NCBI GenBank assembly: GCA_959347315.1
Contig: OY365810.1
Span: 26,736,585 to 26,800,584, forward strand
DNA: 64,000 bases
Source of the DNA: Bimastos eiseni
Lineage: Eukaryota; Annelida; Clitellata; Crassiclitellata; Lumbricidae
Reading direction: 5' to 3'
Shown: one piece after another, positions 31,691-44,596 of the stretch
Layout: each line of letters opens with the position of its first letter
Numbering within the stretch: position 1 is the first letter of the stretch
Translations under genes and position numbers: made by a program
The notes under the pieces: generated by a model
The model's input: the letters and a program-made list of their open reading frames with translations, nothing else
Told to the model about the DNA's origin: nothing
Database searches by the model: none

Positions 31691-32545
31691 CTCCAGAAAC
31701 ATTCCGAATTGACATAGTACGAACCGCTGTTCTTCCATACACGGTCATTCACGTGACAGCTCTTTTGGATGACATTTATATATTACGAAGTACCACGATC
31801 CAGTCGGAGATGCTTCTAAGATATTCAAACGGTGATTTTGCAAATGTCAGATCAGTTATTTCTTTTCCAGGGGTGAACATTTCATATCTAGTGACCAGTT
31901 GTGTGTCAAACTGTCTGTTACTACTCGCGCGAAATTTGGCTGGATCATATTCTGTGCTGAAAATTGTGAAAGATAATGATCAACTAAGCGCAGTCAATGC
32001 CATTTATGTCCTTGACGATGGCGAATCCGATTCTGTCCGCATCAAATAATGGAGAAATTATAATTGCCCGTCCACATACCTTCAGGTCTGGATTAATCAA
32101 GATCTTTGATGCTAACGGCGTATACAAACGCAAAATCACGCTGAATCCAAATATTTCCTCGTTCAATGATTTGATTCCAAGTGAGAACGGTAATTATATC
32201 TTAATATCTGCCGAAGCCAGCTGCCAATACAAAACGAAGTTGCTGGAAATTAACGGTGCTGGTGATACCATACGACAGTTCCAGTCAAATTTGTTGCCAT
32301 TCAGCGGAGTTACTACTGCAGACCACCGAGGAAGACTTCTCATAGCTGATAGGTCTTGTGCATTTGAATATCTTGACATTGAACTGAATGTCCTTGATTT
32401 ACTTGGCCCACATCTACCTGGTGGTCCTTTCTGTATCTCTCACAAAGTCCATTACAATAAAAGCAGAAATGAAGTGGTAGCACTTCTCGATCACCAGAAT
32501 GGCGATGACACCGTTCTTGCAATCTTTCGGGTTTTGCAAGAATAG
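31691..32545 (+). pseudogene. beta-propeller-like terminal exon of a host gene, one frameshift
   Basis: After the acceptor at 31690, a frame reads PETFRIDIVRTAVLPYTVI and YILRSTTIQSEMLLRYSNGD to 32049. A second frame takes over near 32030 (ASNNGEIIIARPH, GLIKIFDANGVYKRKI, FNDLIPSENGNYILIS, ITTADHRG-type blades with LLIADRSC) to the stop at 32545. Repeated units of about 45 residues with (D/N)xxGxxxxA and a following IxxFDxxGxxxR fit an NHL/YVTN-like six-blade beta propeller. The exon is about 280 codons. The frame change could be a real lesion or a sequencing error. Gene identity unknown; earlier exons not found. Confidence 0.55.
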
Positions 32546-33081
32546 TGCTAAATGAGTAAATGTATGATAGATGACATTTGACTATCAACTATCACAAATC
32601 CGGTTATTTATGTTGCAATTTTTATGATTCATCTTTTGTATTTTACTAGGTGCTCATTGATGCAATATTTACTGTCATAAACTTAATAGACTTTACATGT
32701 CTTTCATGGTTGACATTTAAATGCTCAATTTCAAAGCGATGCATTTATTAGAAACTTGCTTTACTTGCTTGTGAATGAATATTGAGTGTGAAAGTATGGC
32801 ATGGACAATGTATATTCAGTGGCCTTTGTGTTTTTTAAAGCGTGTTATCAGCAAACAATCGGTAATGTTTTGAGAAATATTTATAAATGTTGATGTTAAT
32901 GTATGGTTTTGAAGTGTGCTAATTCATTTATTTCTTCATTACGAGAATTTATGTATAGCGCCTCTTCAAGGTGACTATCCAGGGGCGCTCCCAACCTCAG
33001 CGCGGCCAAATAAAGCAGTCTAAAGATGAGAGAGGAATGCCTTAGAAGGGGTTCTAAGAAGGGATCGGAGCGTCAAAAGGG
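32546..33081 (+). other. probable 3' UTR and flank of the propeller gene
   Basis: Non-coding AT-rich DNA. The first clear AATAAA on this strand is at 33009-33014, giving a potential 3' UTR of about 480 bases. Nothing else supported. Confidence 0.35.
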
Positions 33082-33180
33082 CCGTTCACATATTATATAA
33101 CGCTCAAGGGGTAGGGGGGTGGGTTCCGGTTTTGTAAGCGTTATATTGTGTAGGGTGGGGGTAGGTTGAAGGGTTCGTTA
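33082..33180. repeat. G-rich ATATAACGC repeat, left copy
   Basis: CCGTTCACATATTATATAAC followed by GC, G-rich GGGGTAGGGGGGTGGG and GCGTTATATTGTG. The 22-bp start recurs inverted at 37043-37064 with one mismatch, and the G-rich part recurs directly near 37010-37055. MITE-like; class unknown. Confidence 0.5.
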
Positions 33181-34128
33181 TAACAAACTTTTTCAGCTTA
33201 TGCTATTTTGCCTGTTTGCCTGCCAATTGGAAATTCCATAAACCACGGACCTTCATTGCTTAATCGAAGCAATACGTTGTGAACCAAAACTAGCGCCATT
33301 AGCTGCCACCTGGCGAATTGATCTGATGTTCTTACTTATTATTTATTAATCCACTTTTAACAATTTCCTGTTTACAATTTTAACCATTTCCGGCGCATAG
33401 CTTTAGACGCTCTAAAATTCAATTCTGTTTGATCTTTGTTTTGATATTGGTTTAAATTAAAATTAATTCACTTGAAATCATTATTTTGGTAGGTATTACC
33501 AAGATGTTTGATTTCATTTTGTATAGTATGTGTAAATAGTTTATATTTGCTTAAATACCCAATTGCAGTTGTAGTATACACTCTGCATCATACGCTATTA
33601 AACAGTTAAAGTTGTACCGCGAACCTATCGATAAATACTTGATAGTACAATATTAAACCAATCCATTCTGTGTGATACTGTAATGATAATTTCTAGTGCA
33701 AAACAACAAGGAAGCTAAAATGGTGCTTTTATCAATTCAATTTTCAATAAATTTTTTTATTGAAACCAACCAGATTTTACAGCAGCAAGATAATTTTACC
33801 AGATTCAAGAGATATCGGTAACAATTGGGGTCCTAAAGGGATCTAGATCCCGCTAGCTAGGGTCACCTAAAGTACTTACTAAATATACACGAGTGACAGT
33901 CGATTAACATATTTCAAAATATGATGAACAGTTTCACTTAATCATACGATTAATCCAATTGCAAATTAACTGATTATCAGTTTATCTTAACTAACGACAT
34001 GAAAACATAATAACACAATAATGCTAACATAAGAACATAGGTTCACATGTTAACAAAGCACAATACTAACATAATAATATATAATATAGGTCCATATACA
34101 CACAGAGCTAGTTACTTATTTCCATTCA
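33181..34128. other. no gene seen
   Basis: AT-rich DNA between the ATATAACGC repeat and LINE-B. It may include the LINE 3' tail near 34080-34128, but no poly(A) or short tandem tail is obvious. Confidence 0.4.
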
Positions 34129-36492
34129 CTATGTGGCCGTGCAACCTTTTTTGAATTCATGTAGGCCATGACATTGCTTAATTTGTGGAGAAATTTTGTT
34201 CCATATAAGGGTCCCAGCAGACTTGATGGTGAATCGACGAGTATTTGAATGAGCGGCAACCGAGCGATATGCCTTTGCATTTCTGGTGTAGTAAGTGTGT
34301 ATGTCCTTACTCATTTTAAAGAAATCCCCATAAACTTTTGGAAGCAGGCCATGCTCATAGCGGAAGAAGAATTCCACAATTTGAAATATCTTTATCTGTT
34401 CAATTCTTAATAGTCCCAAATCAAAGTAAATTTGGCTAGTTGGCGAGCTCGCTGGGGCACCTGCAACAATTCGAATGGCGCGTTTCTGTAAAATTACCAA
34501 TCTATGTAGTCTCGATTCGTAAGTTGATGCCCATATCATGTTACAATGTACCAGATATGGATATACAAGTGAGTAGTACAACTTTATACGGATGGAAGTG
34601 GGCAATAAATAGGATGTACGTGCTAAGATAACAATATTCTTCGCAATTTTTGCGGATATATTTTTAATGTGCTCTTTCCATGTCATGTATTGATCTACAT
34701 GGACTCCCAAAAATTTGGTCGAGACTACCTGGGAGATGGGAAAACCCTTTATGAGCAGCATAGGACTTTCCGTGGCACCCATTTTCCTGTGGGATTTGAA
34801 TATGAGGAAGTTCGTCTTGTCCAAGTTGAGTGTCAGCTTGCTTGCACAAAACCAATCCGCTATAGTTGCCAATTCAGTATTAACAGTCTGAATTAGGGTC
34901 TGGAGGCATTTATGAGAACAGAATACGTTCGTATCATCAGCAAATTAAATAAAGTACATGCTTGTGGAGACATTGGCAAGATCGTTAATATAAATGAGAA
35001 ATAACAGTGGACCGAGGTTCGATCCTTGAGGAACCCCAAACCCTATTAGACCCATGTCAGATAATGTACCGTTGCAGCTAACTCGTTGTAAGCGGTTTTC
35101 AAAATAGCTGACAAAAAAACGGAGTTGCATTCCACTTATACCATAGTGCTCCAATTTATTAAGAGGAATATTATGATCTACAGTATCGAAGGCCTTGGCT
35201 AAATCGAAGAGTATGCCCACCGAATACTCTGTGTTCTCAATTGCATTAGAAATTTTATCTTGCATACTCAGAAGAGCTATGTCCTGGAAATGGCCAGGTT
35301 GGAACCCGTGTTGAGAGTGAAATATAATGTTGGTTTCTGTAATGAAATAAAAAAGGCGATCATACATTAATTTTTCATAAAATTTGGAGAAAAACGGGAG
35401 CACTGAAATTGGTCTAGAGTTCGTTACGTTATCCCTTTCTCCTTTCTTGGATATGTGAACAACTTTCGCTATTTTCAAGGCTTGCGGGACAATCCCATTT
35501 TTGAGCGAGCAGTTAATGAGTTCTGCCAATGGATGGGCAACATATGCTAAATTAGGGATAGCAATGCATGGATCGATGTCGTCCACTCCCTTGCTATGCG
35601 TTGAACGCATTGATCGACTTATATTCAAAATCTCTTCAGAGGAAGTTAGCAGAAGGCCCATAGAATTAGGCACAGGCGGTTGCATGTACTCTTTGAAGGA
35701 TTGCAATTTGCAATGGGTTCGTTATTTTTATATTTTTAGAGCAAGGGATTGAGCAATACTCGTAAAATAGTTATTGAATTTGTTGGCCATTAATTTTGCA
35801 TCTTCGATTTTCTCACCAATAATTTTTAAAGATTGAATCATCGTTTCACGCTCTCCCAGTTTCACTACAGACCGTATTAAGCTCCAAGTTTTCCTGAGAT
35901 CATTGTTGCATTTAAAAAATTCTGCTGCTTGGAAGTTTTTTTCCGCATTGATTCTAATCATTTTATATTTATTCCTATATGCGATGAATTTATTTTTATT
36001 GCTTATATTTGGACTTTTTACATATTTTAAGTATAATGACGACTTCTTTCAACTTGATTTGAGCAGACCACGGGTCATCCAGGGCTGCTTGTAGAGAGAT
36101 TTGCCATTCTTCTTTTTCGGAGCAGATGGGAAGGCTTTATCATAAACATTTTTATACATTTGCATAAATAAATCATATGCCGCATCGGTCTCGCCATTTG
36201 CACAACACTCTAAGACAGGAGTCCATTCGATACCAGACAACAGATTCCTGAACTCAACCATTCTCTCCTCATTGACAATATGGTGATCGTTATTCTGAAG
36301 ACTGGCATATTTAGGGATCCCAAGGTTCAATCTGGCAAGTATTGGAAGATGATTAGAAATGTCGGATGTGATAATAGATGAATCAATTACTTTAGACCAA
36401 GCATTGGTAAATATATTATCAATAAGCGTAGATGAGTGTGGAGTGATTCTGGTTGGCCTTGTTATAACTGGAAGTAAATGGTGCGATGTCAT
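34129..36492 (-). mobile_element. LINE-B: 5'-truncated CR1/Jockey-like retrotransposon
   Basis: Minus-strand frames cover the end of the endonuclease (36492-36049: ITRPTRITPHSSTLIDNIFT), a linker (35961-35728), the RT palm (35706-34945: FDLAKAFDTVDH, GVPQGSNLGPLLFLIYINDL) and the thumb/C-terminus (34872-34129: KFLGVHVDQYMTWKEHI). The catalytic FADD box falls at a frame break near 34945. No ORF1 and only the last part of the endonuclease are present, as expected for 5' truncation during target-primed reverse transcription. Related to LINE-A but diverged. Confidence 0.85.
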
Positions 36493-36939
36493 GCAGTTAT
36501 AGAAACAGCTAGTTCCGCTATGTTCGTTTAAAGAGGATGTACGTCACTACCATGTATTGTCATGCTGTATTAGTAGGCCTACATGTAGATACATGGTAAC
36601 AATCGTCGATTACCCAATTAGTTACGGTAATTAGGCTATTACAAGTGAATTTAGCGCCATTAAAAGTCCGATTATGAAGATGTGGAGGAGCTCCATACAT
36701 CCCGTCTATTCACGAGGGAGTACACAATTTTAAGATAGATAGATTTTGTTATATAGTTAATTGGGCGTGAGATGATTTATTTACTGCAGTTCTTGAAATT
36801 GATATAGGCAATTATCAGCTGAATCATTACTATTACAGTGCTAACTAACATTGTATTGTTATAAAAGTTTCATATTATGCAATACAATTATGTCGATTTC
36901 ATGTCTTTTAACGTGCTATTAGACTGGTGGGGTAGGGGT

Positions 36940-37064
36940 AAGTAGCATACCTGTTATATAATATAGAGGTAGGGGTCACAGCTGCGAAGTATATGATATA
37001 ACGTTCTTAGGAGCAGGGGTGGGCCAAAATTCGAGATTTTATGCGTTATATAATATGTGAGCGG
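36940..37064. repeat. G-rich ATATAACGC repeat, right copies
   Basis: Contains GTTATATAATATAGAGGTAG, GATATAACGTTCTTAGGAGC, AGGGGTGGG and GCGTTATATAATATGTGAGC. The last is the inverted partner of 33082-33103. With the left copy it brackets LINE-B at a distance of about 4 kb. Confidence 0.5.
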
Positions 37065-38465
37065 ACATTCCAAATCGAGGTACCACTGCGAAGGCACGGC
37101 TCTGTCTGGTGGAGGTGCGAGCTTGAGGAACATTGAGGAGACCTTGTTCATCTGAGCTGAGGGAGCGCATTCCCCGAGCGCTAAGGGTGGTGCTGCAAAG
37201 CTCGATCAGATAGACAGGAGCGAGGCCTAGCAGGCATCGCCAGACTGAGGCAGCTAACTTACTAGAAATTCGTTGATGAAACTGTCGACTGCATAAACTG
37301 ACAAAATTTAATGCAACTATCGCGATATGAATAGTAGACCGAATATCTGGATATAATGCAACAGCTCAAGTTTAAAAGTAATGCAATTACTCGACAACTT
37401 GTATATCATGGGAATGAATATCAGGCATGCATGCATGACAAGGACTGTGTATATTCACTAACTTACATTTTTAGGAAGTTGCTGGCCAGAAAGCAAATAC
37501 TTGAGACCAAATATATTTTCGAAGTATATGATTTAAAATGTTGATGTACACTTAAAGGTGTACTAATTGGCAATACCTTGAAATATATCCTGTGGTGGAA
37601 TGTTGAGGTATATTATATTATAGCATTCAAAATTGTATTAAGAGTAAAACAACTGCTTATGAAAAAGTCAAATCGTTAGGCAAATTCCAGGCTGCCAGAG
37701 AGAAATTTTTAGCAACCATAGACTCCAGTTTCATGCATGAAGACTACCGTTTTAGAGTAACGAACAACGTAGGTCTTAACTAAGCACATTTTCACGCAAT
37801 GCGGTTCATGGACTCTATAGTGTAGGCTGTAGACAGTGTGATATTTTACAACACTTCCCTCTGTTGTTTAAGCTTATATAGCATTGCATGAAATAGGATG
37901 TATTACATAGAAGGTCAAAGTTCAAGAAAGAAATTTCTTAATAGAAGCCATTAAGAAGAATCCAATCGCTAGTAAATCAATACTTAATATAACGATGAGG
38001 TTATACAGTAAATAAGGAACTGGATGGAGCAGGATTATCCTCTTCGTTGCCGGCCGAGTGTTCATTCTAGTAGGCTATCACGCCCTAATTATTGTAGCCC
38101 GAAAACCTATCAGTATCAGCCGAGAACGAAATGGCTGGAACATAGATTGAACACAGTTTATCGTCAAAACGGTTTTACCCATTCAAACGGTTCGAGTGTG
38201 AGATGGAACATGTTAGAAGCAAACCAGATGAGAGCGGAAAAGAGAACCAGGGAAAATTAGATCAGTGAAATTTTTTGGCCATGCAGCTGATTAGGTGATT
38301 GTGAACATCAATAGTTCAGGTTCAGCTGAAGGGTTATTTACGGAAGGGTGACTTAGAAGGTCACAGCTGCAGGGTATGGACGAAGAGGTGCAGTTTCATC
38401 GATGTGCAATTCCCCTAGAAGTTAAAAATTGATTGAAGATAAGCCTACTTGACAAATGGTAATAA
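37065..38465. other. no gene seen
   Basis: Non-coding DNA. The piece at 37150-37240 (AGGGAGCGCATTCC, GGAGCGAGGCCTAGCAGGC) has higher GC but no coding signal. No RNA gene recognised. Confidence 0.4.
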
Positions 38466-40601
38466 TCTATATAAATAAGCGAGAATTCTGTCTGTCTATC
38501 TGTGTGTAGCAGCACGGCGATGCATTTGCACAATCTTAGAGCTATTAACTCGAAATCTTCACCGTTGGCTCGGGGAATACCTGATGCACGCAGTTGAGGG
38601 GTTGGTGAAACTCGCGCACTCCCTATTTCAGGTCTCTAGGGCCAAAAACCTGTTTCAGGATCCCAAGGAGAGTTTCCTTTTCAGTCGCCACTAACGGCAC
38701 GTGCACGTTGGTCTCCGACCTAGGAATAAGTTATACGTTTGCAGAGTCGGTCAGCTAGGTCTGTACTTTGTACATATTTGAACACTTTTACAGCTATTAA
38801 CTCTAAACTTTCGCCGTTCGCTCGTGGAAAGAATGGACGGTTTGGGACAGTCGCTCAGGTCGGTATGAACTTTGCACTTTTAGACCCATTGAATCGAAAC
38901 CTTCGCCGTTCGCTCGGGCAACACCTCCGTCTTCCTGCCTCAACCCGGGCGAACGCAGGGTGATCCAACGCAGAGTTTGTGGGAATGCAGAGGGTTCGGG
39001 CTACCTGTCACGCGCGACACTCTGGACGATGGCGCTATATAAAGTCATCGACCGACAGCAGAGGCGTAGGAGGACTAGGGATGTAGTTGTCTACCTGAAA
39101 ACTGAGATGGGAGACATCAATGGGTTTCACCTCAAGCAGACGGCCTCAATACAGACGGCGAGAATTATGCAAAGATCATCGGAGTGTCAAAAAACGAAAG
39201 CCGACACCGCGAGGCAGCTGTAAGAGCCGACTGCCCCTTCCATCTCTACGACCTACAGACAAGGAATTCATGAATCAGTTTAAGATTTGGTCTGGACCGG
39301 CTAGTTGACACGGATCATGAATAGGGGACAATTCCGATGCGAATGGCGCAACCCACTAGGCGGTATAACGAAAATAATTAAATTCGATCCCTGGGACCTG
39401 TTGTCGGTCTATGACACTGGCAAGGCCCAGCCATGACAGCCGCTGGTCAAGCATTAACTGTACGCCACTAGTGATTGACGTTATACTAGATCCGACTAAC
39501 CCGGTTTAGGAATAGTTTCAGCAGGTGATTTTTCGTCCAATAGAGATACAAGTTTTGCGCTTGGGAGGGCGAAGGAAATCGCCTCTAGAAGGGTTCTTAT
39601 AGTGTAGAAAGGAAAGGCATAGGGAATTGTTTCGGAACTGGGGGAGACGTTGGTTCGTTCTGACGATAAGGGTAATCAACGTAGTTGGGAATCCCGTCTC
39701 CAACGTAAACCAGGGAAACATTTCTAAAAGGACACTAGTAACTCCAGTAAGTGTAGATAGGATGAGTGATGTGTATATATATAATTAAATATACATATTA
39801 AAACCAATAAGTGTGTCGTATTGCTGAGCTTGGTGATAGAGGAAAGAACCGGCGGTACTCTCGTCATCTAGAAGAAGGAGAAACCCGCGACACCACCAGA
39901 GGAAGAAAATGAGTTAGGATGATGAAGAGGGTTAGGAAAGGGAACGCTGGATTGTTGAAGAGGAAGAGGAGGAGGAGGAGGAGGAGGAAGTCGTAGGGAA
40001 AGATTATGGAGTTGGGGAAATTAGAAGTGTGACGATCAGTCTATGATGAAGAGGAGTAGAGTGTGAGGAGTGTGAAAAGGAGGATGGGCCGATGGAGTGG
40101 GAGGAGCAAGCGGTCAGGATAGGGACCCTAAGTGAAAAGTAGGAGGATGGGGATAAAGTTGGGAAAAGCTGAGTGAGAACAAAAGGGAGTGAATAGAAAT
40201 AAGAGAAGACGGAGAAAGAGAAGATGAACTAGAGATGAAAATGAAGGATTAGATTGAGGAAAGGTGAATGAAGCGTAATGAAGTATTCAAGTGGTGGGAA
40301 GAGATGATGTCAGGAATCAGAAAAAGAAGAAGGTAGGAAGATCAGTAGGGATGAACACTAAGGAATAGGAAGTGAAGAAAAAGTTGAAGATACATGTATA
40401 TTTAGATCTTGTGTGTGCGTCTGTATGTCCGTTTATGAATTTGTACACTTTTACACTTATTCACTTGAAACCTTCGCCGTTCGCTCGGGGATCACCTGGG
40501 ACACCCAGTAGAGGGTTTGATGAATTCAGCTCCCGTTGTCTTCCTGCTCTCCAGGGCCAAAAACCTGTTTCAACCCGGGCAACGCCGGGTACCCCAGCTA
40601 G
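38466..40601 (+). mobile_element. non-autonomous Helitron-like element
   Basis: The proposed 5' end is A|TCTATATAAATAAGCGAG followed by CTGTCTGTCT, typical of animal Helitrons. The 3' end is ACCCGGGCAACGCCGGGT (hairpin, 40573-40590), then ACCCCAGCTAG|T, matching the CTRR-T rule. Flanking bases are A and T, as expected for AT insertion. TTCGCCGTTCGCTCGG-type blocks recur at 38565, 38812, 38900 and 40475. A degenerate 3'-like hairpin at 38943-38960 and a second start-like CTGTATGTCCG near 40420 mean this may be two shorter elements. No Rep/helicase gene. Confidence 0.55.
39880..40370 (+). repeat. purine-rich strand-asymmetric tract
   Basis: About 490 bases of strongly A/G-biased sequence on the plus strand, including (GAG)n near 39965-39990. 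It has no credible protein and lies within the Helitron-like interval. Confidence 0.6.
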
Positions 40602-41117
40602 TTTAACATATCATGAAGAGTTAGAGATGACATTTTCAAATTGCGCAAGCGGACAATAAAGCAGCAAATGGGCCCACAATTAATGCTATCACTTGGCAGA
40701 GAGCTTCAGAACCTTCGCAGAACGAAGTCCAAAGCACACTTGGTTCAGGAGATGAAGCTGAGAATTTTTAGTCAGAATCACTGATTGGAGAAAGCTAAGA
40801 ATAGCTTAGGAGAAAGCCATGGAACGCCAGAGGTCACGAGTGGAAGGATTATAATTGGAAGACTTGATTGAACCTGAGAGATGTTATTATGTTTTTAGAA
40901 GTTGCGCAGAAACCTTTAAACATACAGACAAGTGTGATAAAAACCGACCAGATGGTAGTGTGATCATGGTAGTGGTGATCGTAGTGGAAGTAGTGGTGAT
41001 ATGGTGGTGGTGGAGGTAATAGTCGTTGATTTACTAACAGTTATAGTAGTTGTCTAACTATCAGCTGTGCAGTGTACAACTGTACATGTATTTCTGGCTA
41101 TGCAACAGTTTTATTAA
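40602..41117. other. no gene seen
   Basis: Non-coding. A GTGGTG/GTAGTG trinucleotide-like repeat lies at about 40950-41030. Ends at the TTAA preceding the piggyBac-like element. Confidence 0.45.
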
Positions 41118-42331
41118 CCCGTTTTAGCCCAATGCTCGTTTTACGAACATATGTTTTGATGACGTCACATTGACTGACATCATCACTTTACTTTCCCTTT
41201 TATGAACTTTTATGTCAGCCAAAAGGTTGATTTGTCGGATAAATCGCAAAAATTGATGGCTTTAAAGTTTTGAACAGAGTTTTTCTATTGCAAAGCACTA
41301 CAAAATCAGCTATGTTTGTCGTTTCTTATTTGCAAAGTATTAATTTCGGTCCGATGTGTGATATAGAAGTTGCTGATGGGTATTTGCTCATATTTCGCAG
41401 AAAGCACATGTCATTTGCATAATTTACTGTAATAAATTGAGCCGTCGTTTTTTGATACAATGGGTAATGTTCGTTTTACGAACATTGGTCCATTAGAGTA
41501 CTGAAGACGGCAAGTCGTCAACGTTGATTTACTCATACATTCTTCTGACCCTGGGCCAGGTGCATCGGCCAAATCATACAGATATGCATATGTACACACA
41601 CACACATACACACACACCTATACACGCACACACTCACACTCACACTCATCCTACACATACATATATACATTGGTATATACATGCGTGTGTTGCTCTGTGT
41701 GCATAGGGGTGAGTGGGTGTAGGTGCGTGTGTGTAGGTTAATGTGTGTAGACGTGTGTGCATTGGTGTGTGTGTGTATATAGGTTTTTGTCGAGGACCCC
41801 CGAATATAAAGGCCTACGGCCTATTACGGAGTCGCACGGTTTTTTGTGCATAGGTGCGTGCGTGTGTGTGTAATTATGTGTATTGGTTTGCTTGTGGGTT
41901 GGTGCATGTGTTCGTGTGTGTGTGTGCATGAATATGTGTGTGAGTGTGTGTATGGGTGTGTGTGAGTGTGTAGGTGTTTGTGTTGTGTGGGCGTGTGTTG
42001 TGTGGGTGTGTATTGTGCGGGTGTATGGGTGTGTGGATGTGTTTGGGTGAAGCTGAACGCATTAGGGTACATCCAAGACGATTTTGAACATGAATCATCC
42101 ATTCATATTTCGGTTTTGTGCTACAATGTAATATCTGACATGTTCAGTACTTCAGATGTTGTCAGTAGCCTATTGGCCCAATGTTCGTAAAACGAACATA
42201 TGCTAATTTGCATAATCTATTTGACATAACTGAAAAATATTAATACATATGGTCAACGATTGCCACTAACGCCCAACTGATCAGCATATTTCATAAAAAA
42301 TGTCCTTGATAAAATGTTGGTCCTCAACGGG
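41118..42331. mobile_element. non-autonomous piggyBac-like element
   Basis: Bounded by TTAA on both sides (41114-41117 and 42332-42335), with ends CCCGTTTTAGCCCAATG and GGTCCTCAACGGG. The CCC...GGG termini at TTAA are the piggyBac signature. Inside, the palindrome TGTTCGTTTTACGAACA occurs near 41141, 41468 and 42182. The middle is filled by a TG/CA microsatellite. No transposase reading frame. Confidence 0.6.
41575..42040. repeat. (CA)n / (TG)n compound microsatellite
   Basis: CA-rich at 41575-41660, then TG-rich at 41700-42040 with interruptions. Open frames here are low-complexity artefacts. The CA-then-TG order forms a large imperfect inverted repeat. Confidence 0.85.
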
Positions 42332-42335
42332 TTAA

Positions 42336-44149
42336 TAGCTTGACGTTTTAGCGTTGAAGTGGAACTATAGATCAGATTATACAGACTGGTCAACATGGCA
42401 GCTAGTTGACGACACATGCCAACTGCCTGCTACAACAAAATGGCGACATGCAGCAGTAGCTCCTATAATTATCTATATGTATTACTTTCTTCTTACCACG
42501 CGCAGTCATACAAAATCGAATTAAATAGAATGCGAATTTAGAAATTACAAAAAAATCTAGGTCGGGACCAACCATTTGCCAGGTGAGCCACAATTGTATA
42601 TATCCAGATGTGTGAAAGCCAGCGATAGGCCTAAGCTTTGAGGCGTTTCTTGTAAATAGAAAAATCATAAACATTGGTAGACAGTTCAATTCCTTGAGGC
42701 AGTAACACAGAATCTACAAACGCCGATGACAATACCACATAGCAATTCAACCATAAGACTCGTCGTATACCCAAAGATAACAGACCGTGGGGAGGGATAC
42801 ACGAAGATAAGAAAGGTTGGAGGTAGATGGTGGTGCTCGTTGTAAAGATTTCGCAGGTCATGCATGTTAAAAAATGTTTAAATATTATTTTTGAACTGAA
42901 GAGGTCGTGCATGCGAGGAAGTGAGCAAAGTACTAAACAAACGAAAGAGTTTGTATGCATTGAAGACCGTTGATTGCAAGATCTGGTATACTGTACCTGT
43001 ACACAAACCGAAATGGCATAATATAAACGATAGCAAGCAAGGGAACGTAGTCATTCCCAGGTTCGTGGTGGATTTCGACATTTATAATCTGCGACATGTC
43101 TATTGGCGAAAGCAACCAAATGCAACGTAGGCCTATCGACCTGATACTATGGAAACACGATTTGCAGAGGTTTGCCATGTGTGCTAGAAATGTAAGATAT
43201 ACGCCAGGGTCACCCCAAGCCTTTTGGCAGTTAGTTGTTGATAGAGAAACCACGGCCTATGACAAATCGACCACGACAAAATCCACAACGACAAATGAGC
43301 CCTGACAAATTGTGACCGACGATATAGCCTTTGTTAAAATGACCCCGACCACACAACCCCCGCCAAGTCGAAACGCAGTATTAATGGCCCACATTTAATC
43401 GTCCCCTAAAAAATATCAAATTCGCATACTGGATTTGTTATCATGGTTTGCCTCCTGCACAGATGTCTTAGCGCAATTGCAATGTCTGCGAATTGCTTAT
43501 TTCACTTGTACTTTCAATTACTTGATCCTTCCTATGAAGATATGTGTATCTTTGTTCAGTTCAAGATAGACCTACATATTTATATATATACATCTTCGTT
43601 TAATAGCATATAGATATCGTTTTGAATATATCTTCAGTTAGATGCCATCGCACAAGCGATGGGAGATCAGGAGATCAAGAGAGATAATTCCTTCCAATAA
43701 ACGCAGATCTGTTCCGCTGCCATTAAGCAGTTCAGTGCAAATTCCTCAACATCTTAATTCTAAAAGAGAACGAATACGCCTGATGTGCACATTCCAGGAC
43801 TGCTTTTCTATGTAACAGTATCCCTTATCACCGTCCAGGCCCCTCTTGTCTAGGATATTCCTATGGGGCCTGTTTGAGAGTCTCTTTTGTCTAGGCCATT
43901 TTGACAGTGGCTTTTGTCTGGGTCGATTTATCCTGGGCCTATCTGACGGAGTCACAGTTGCCCAAGTACGAACGTTCTTCGTCTTAAGTGTTATGCTCCT
44001 ACGCAGGTCCAAAAAACTTGATCGCCGCATGTGCCCTGGCAGTGCAAGTCCCACGCCTGGGTAAGAAGGAGGGCGACGCCAATGATCTGCGTCATCACAC
44101 AGTATCTTTAATCGGAAACTACTACTATGTTTTATTCTGAAATTTGATA
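42336..44149. other. no gene seen
   Basis: Non-coding. CGACAAAT/CGACAAAA units are loosely repeated at 43260-43315. Short open frames on both strands lack motifs. Confidence 0.4.
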
Positions 44150-44350
44150 TTGCCCTTCTTCCAACACCTTTTTGCTCAGAAGTGCACACGTCTCGGCGGC
44201 GCAATAGCAGTTGTACTGCAAAGCAATTGTGCGAAAGACTGGCTCAAGGTCCCTGTGCAGTGACTGACGCCTCGGACGAGGGTCGAACCTGCTCACTCAG
44301 CACTCACTGCGTGTTATGGGCCGACCGCGCTCAAACCTATCGGCCACCGT
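44150..44350 (-). mobile_element. tRNA-derived SINE, minus strand
   Basis: On the minus strand, box A TGGCCGATAGG (44335-44345) and box B GGTTCGACCC (about 44280-44290) match the pol III consensus. They are followed by a body shared with 60640-60870 and 45420-45545 (GGGACCTTGA, TTGC..TACAACTGC, GAGACGTGTGC). Confidence 0.7.
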
Positions 44351-44596
44351 GCCACAATTATATGTAAGTCCAAGCATCGAAATGCGACATTCTCTTCAAT
44401 TTTGTGTTCTTTGCTTCATTACTATAAATAATATCCTCGTCTGTTTATTTAGTCCATCAATTCCATTATCCAGTCCAACATCAAATTCTGGTCTTCTTCG
44501 ACCTTCTTCCCTTGAATTCTTCACTCGAACTCTGTCGTCGAATTTCAACTCAGTTTGTGGCCAGGCCAGTTCATATGTCTCCTCTCTCTTGCACTG

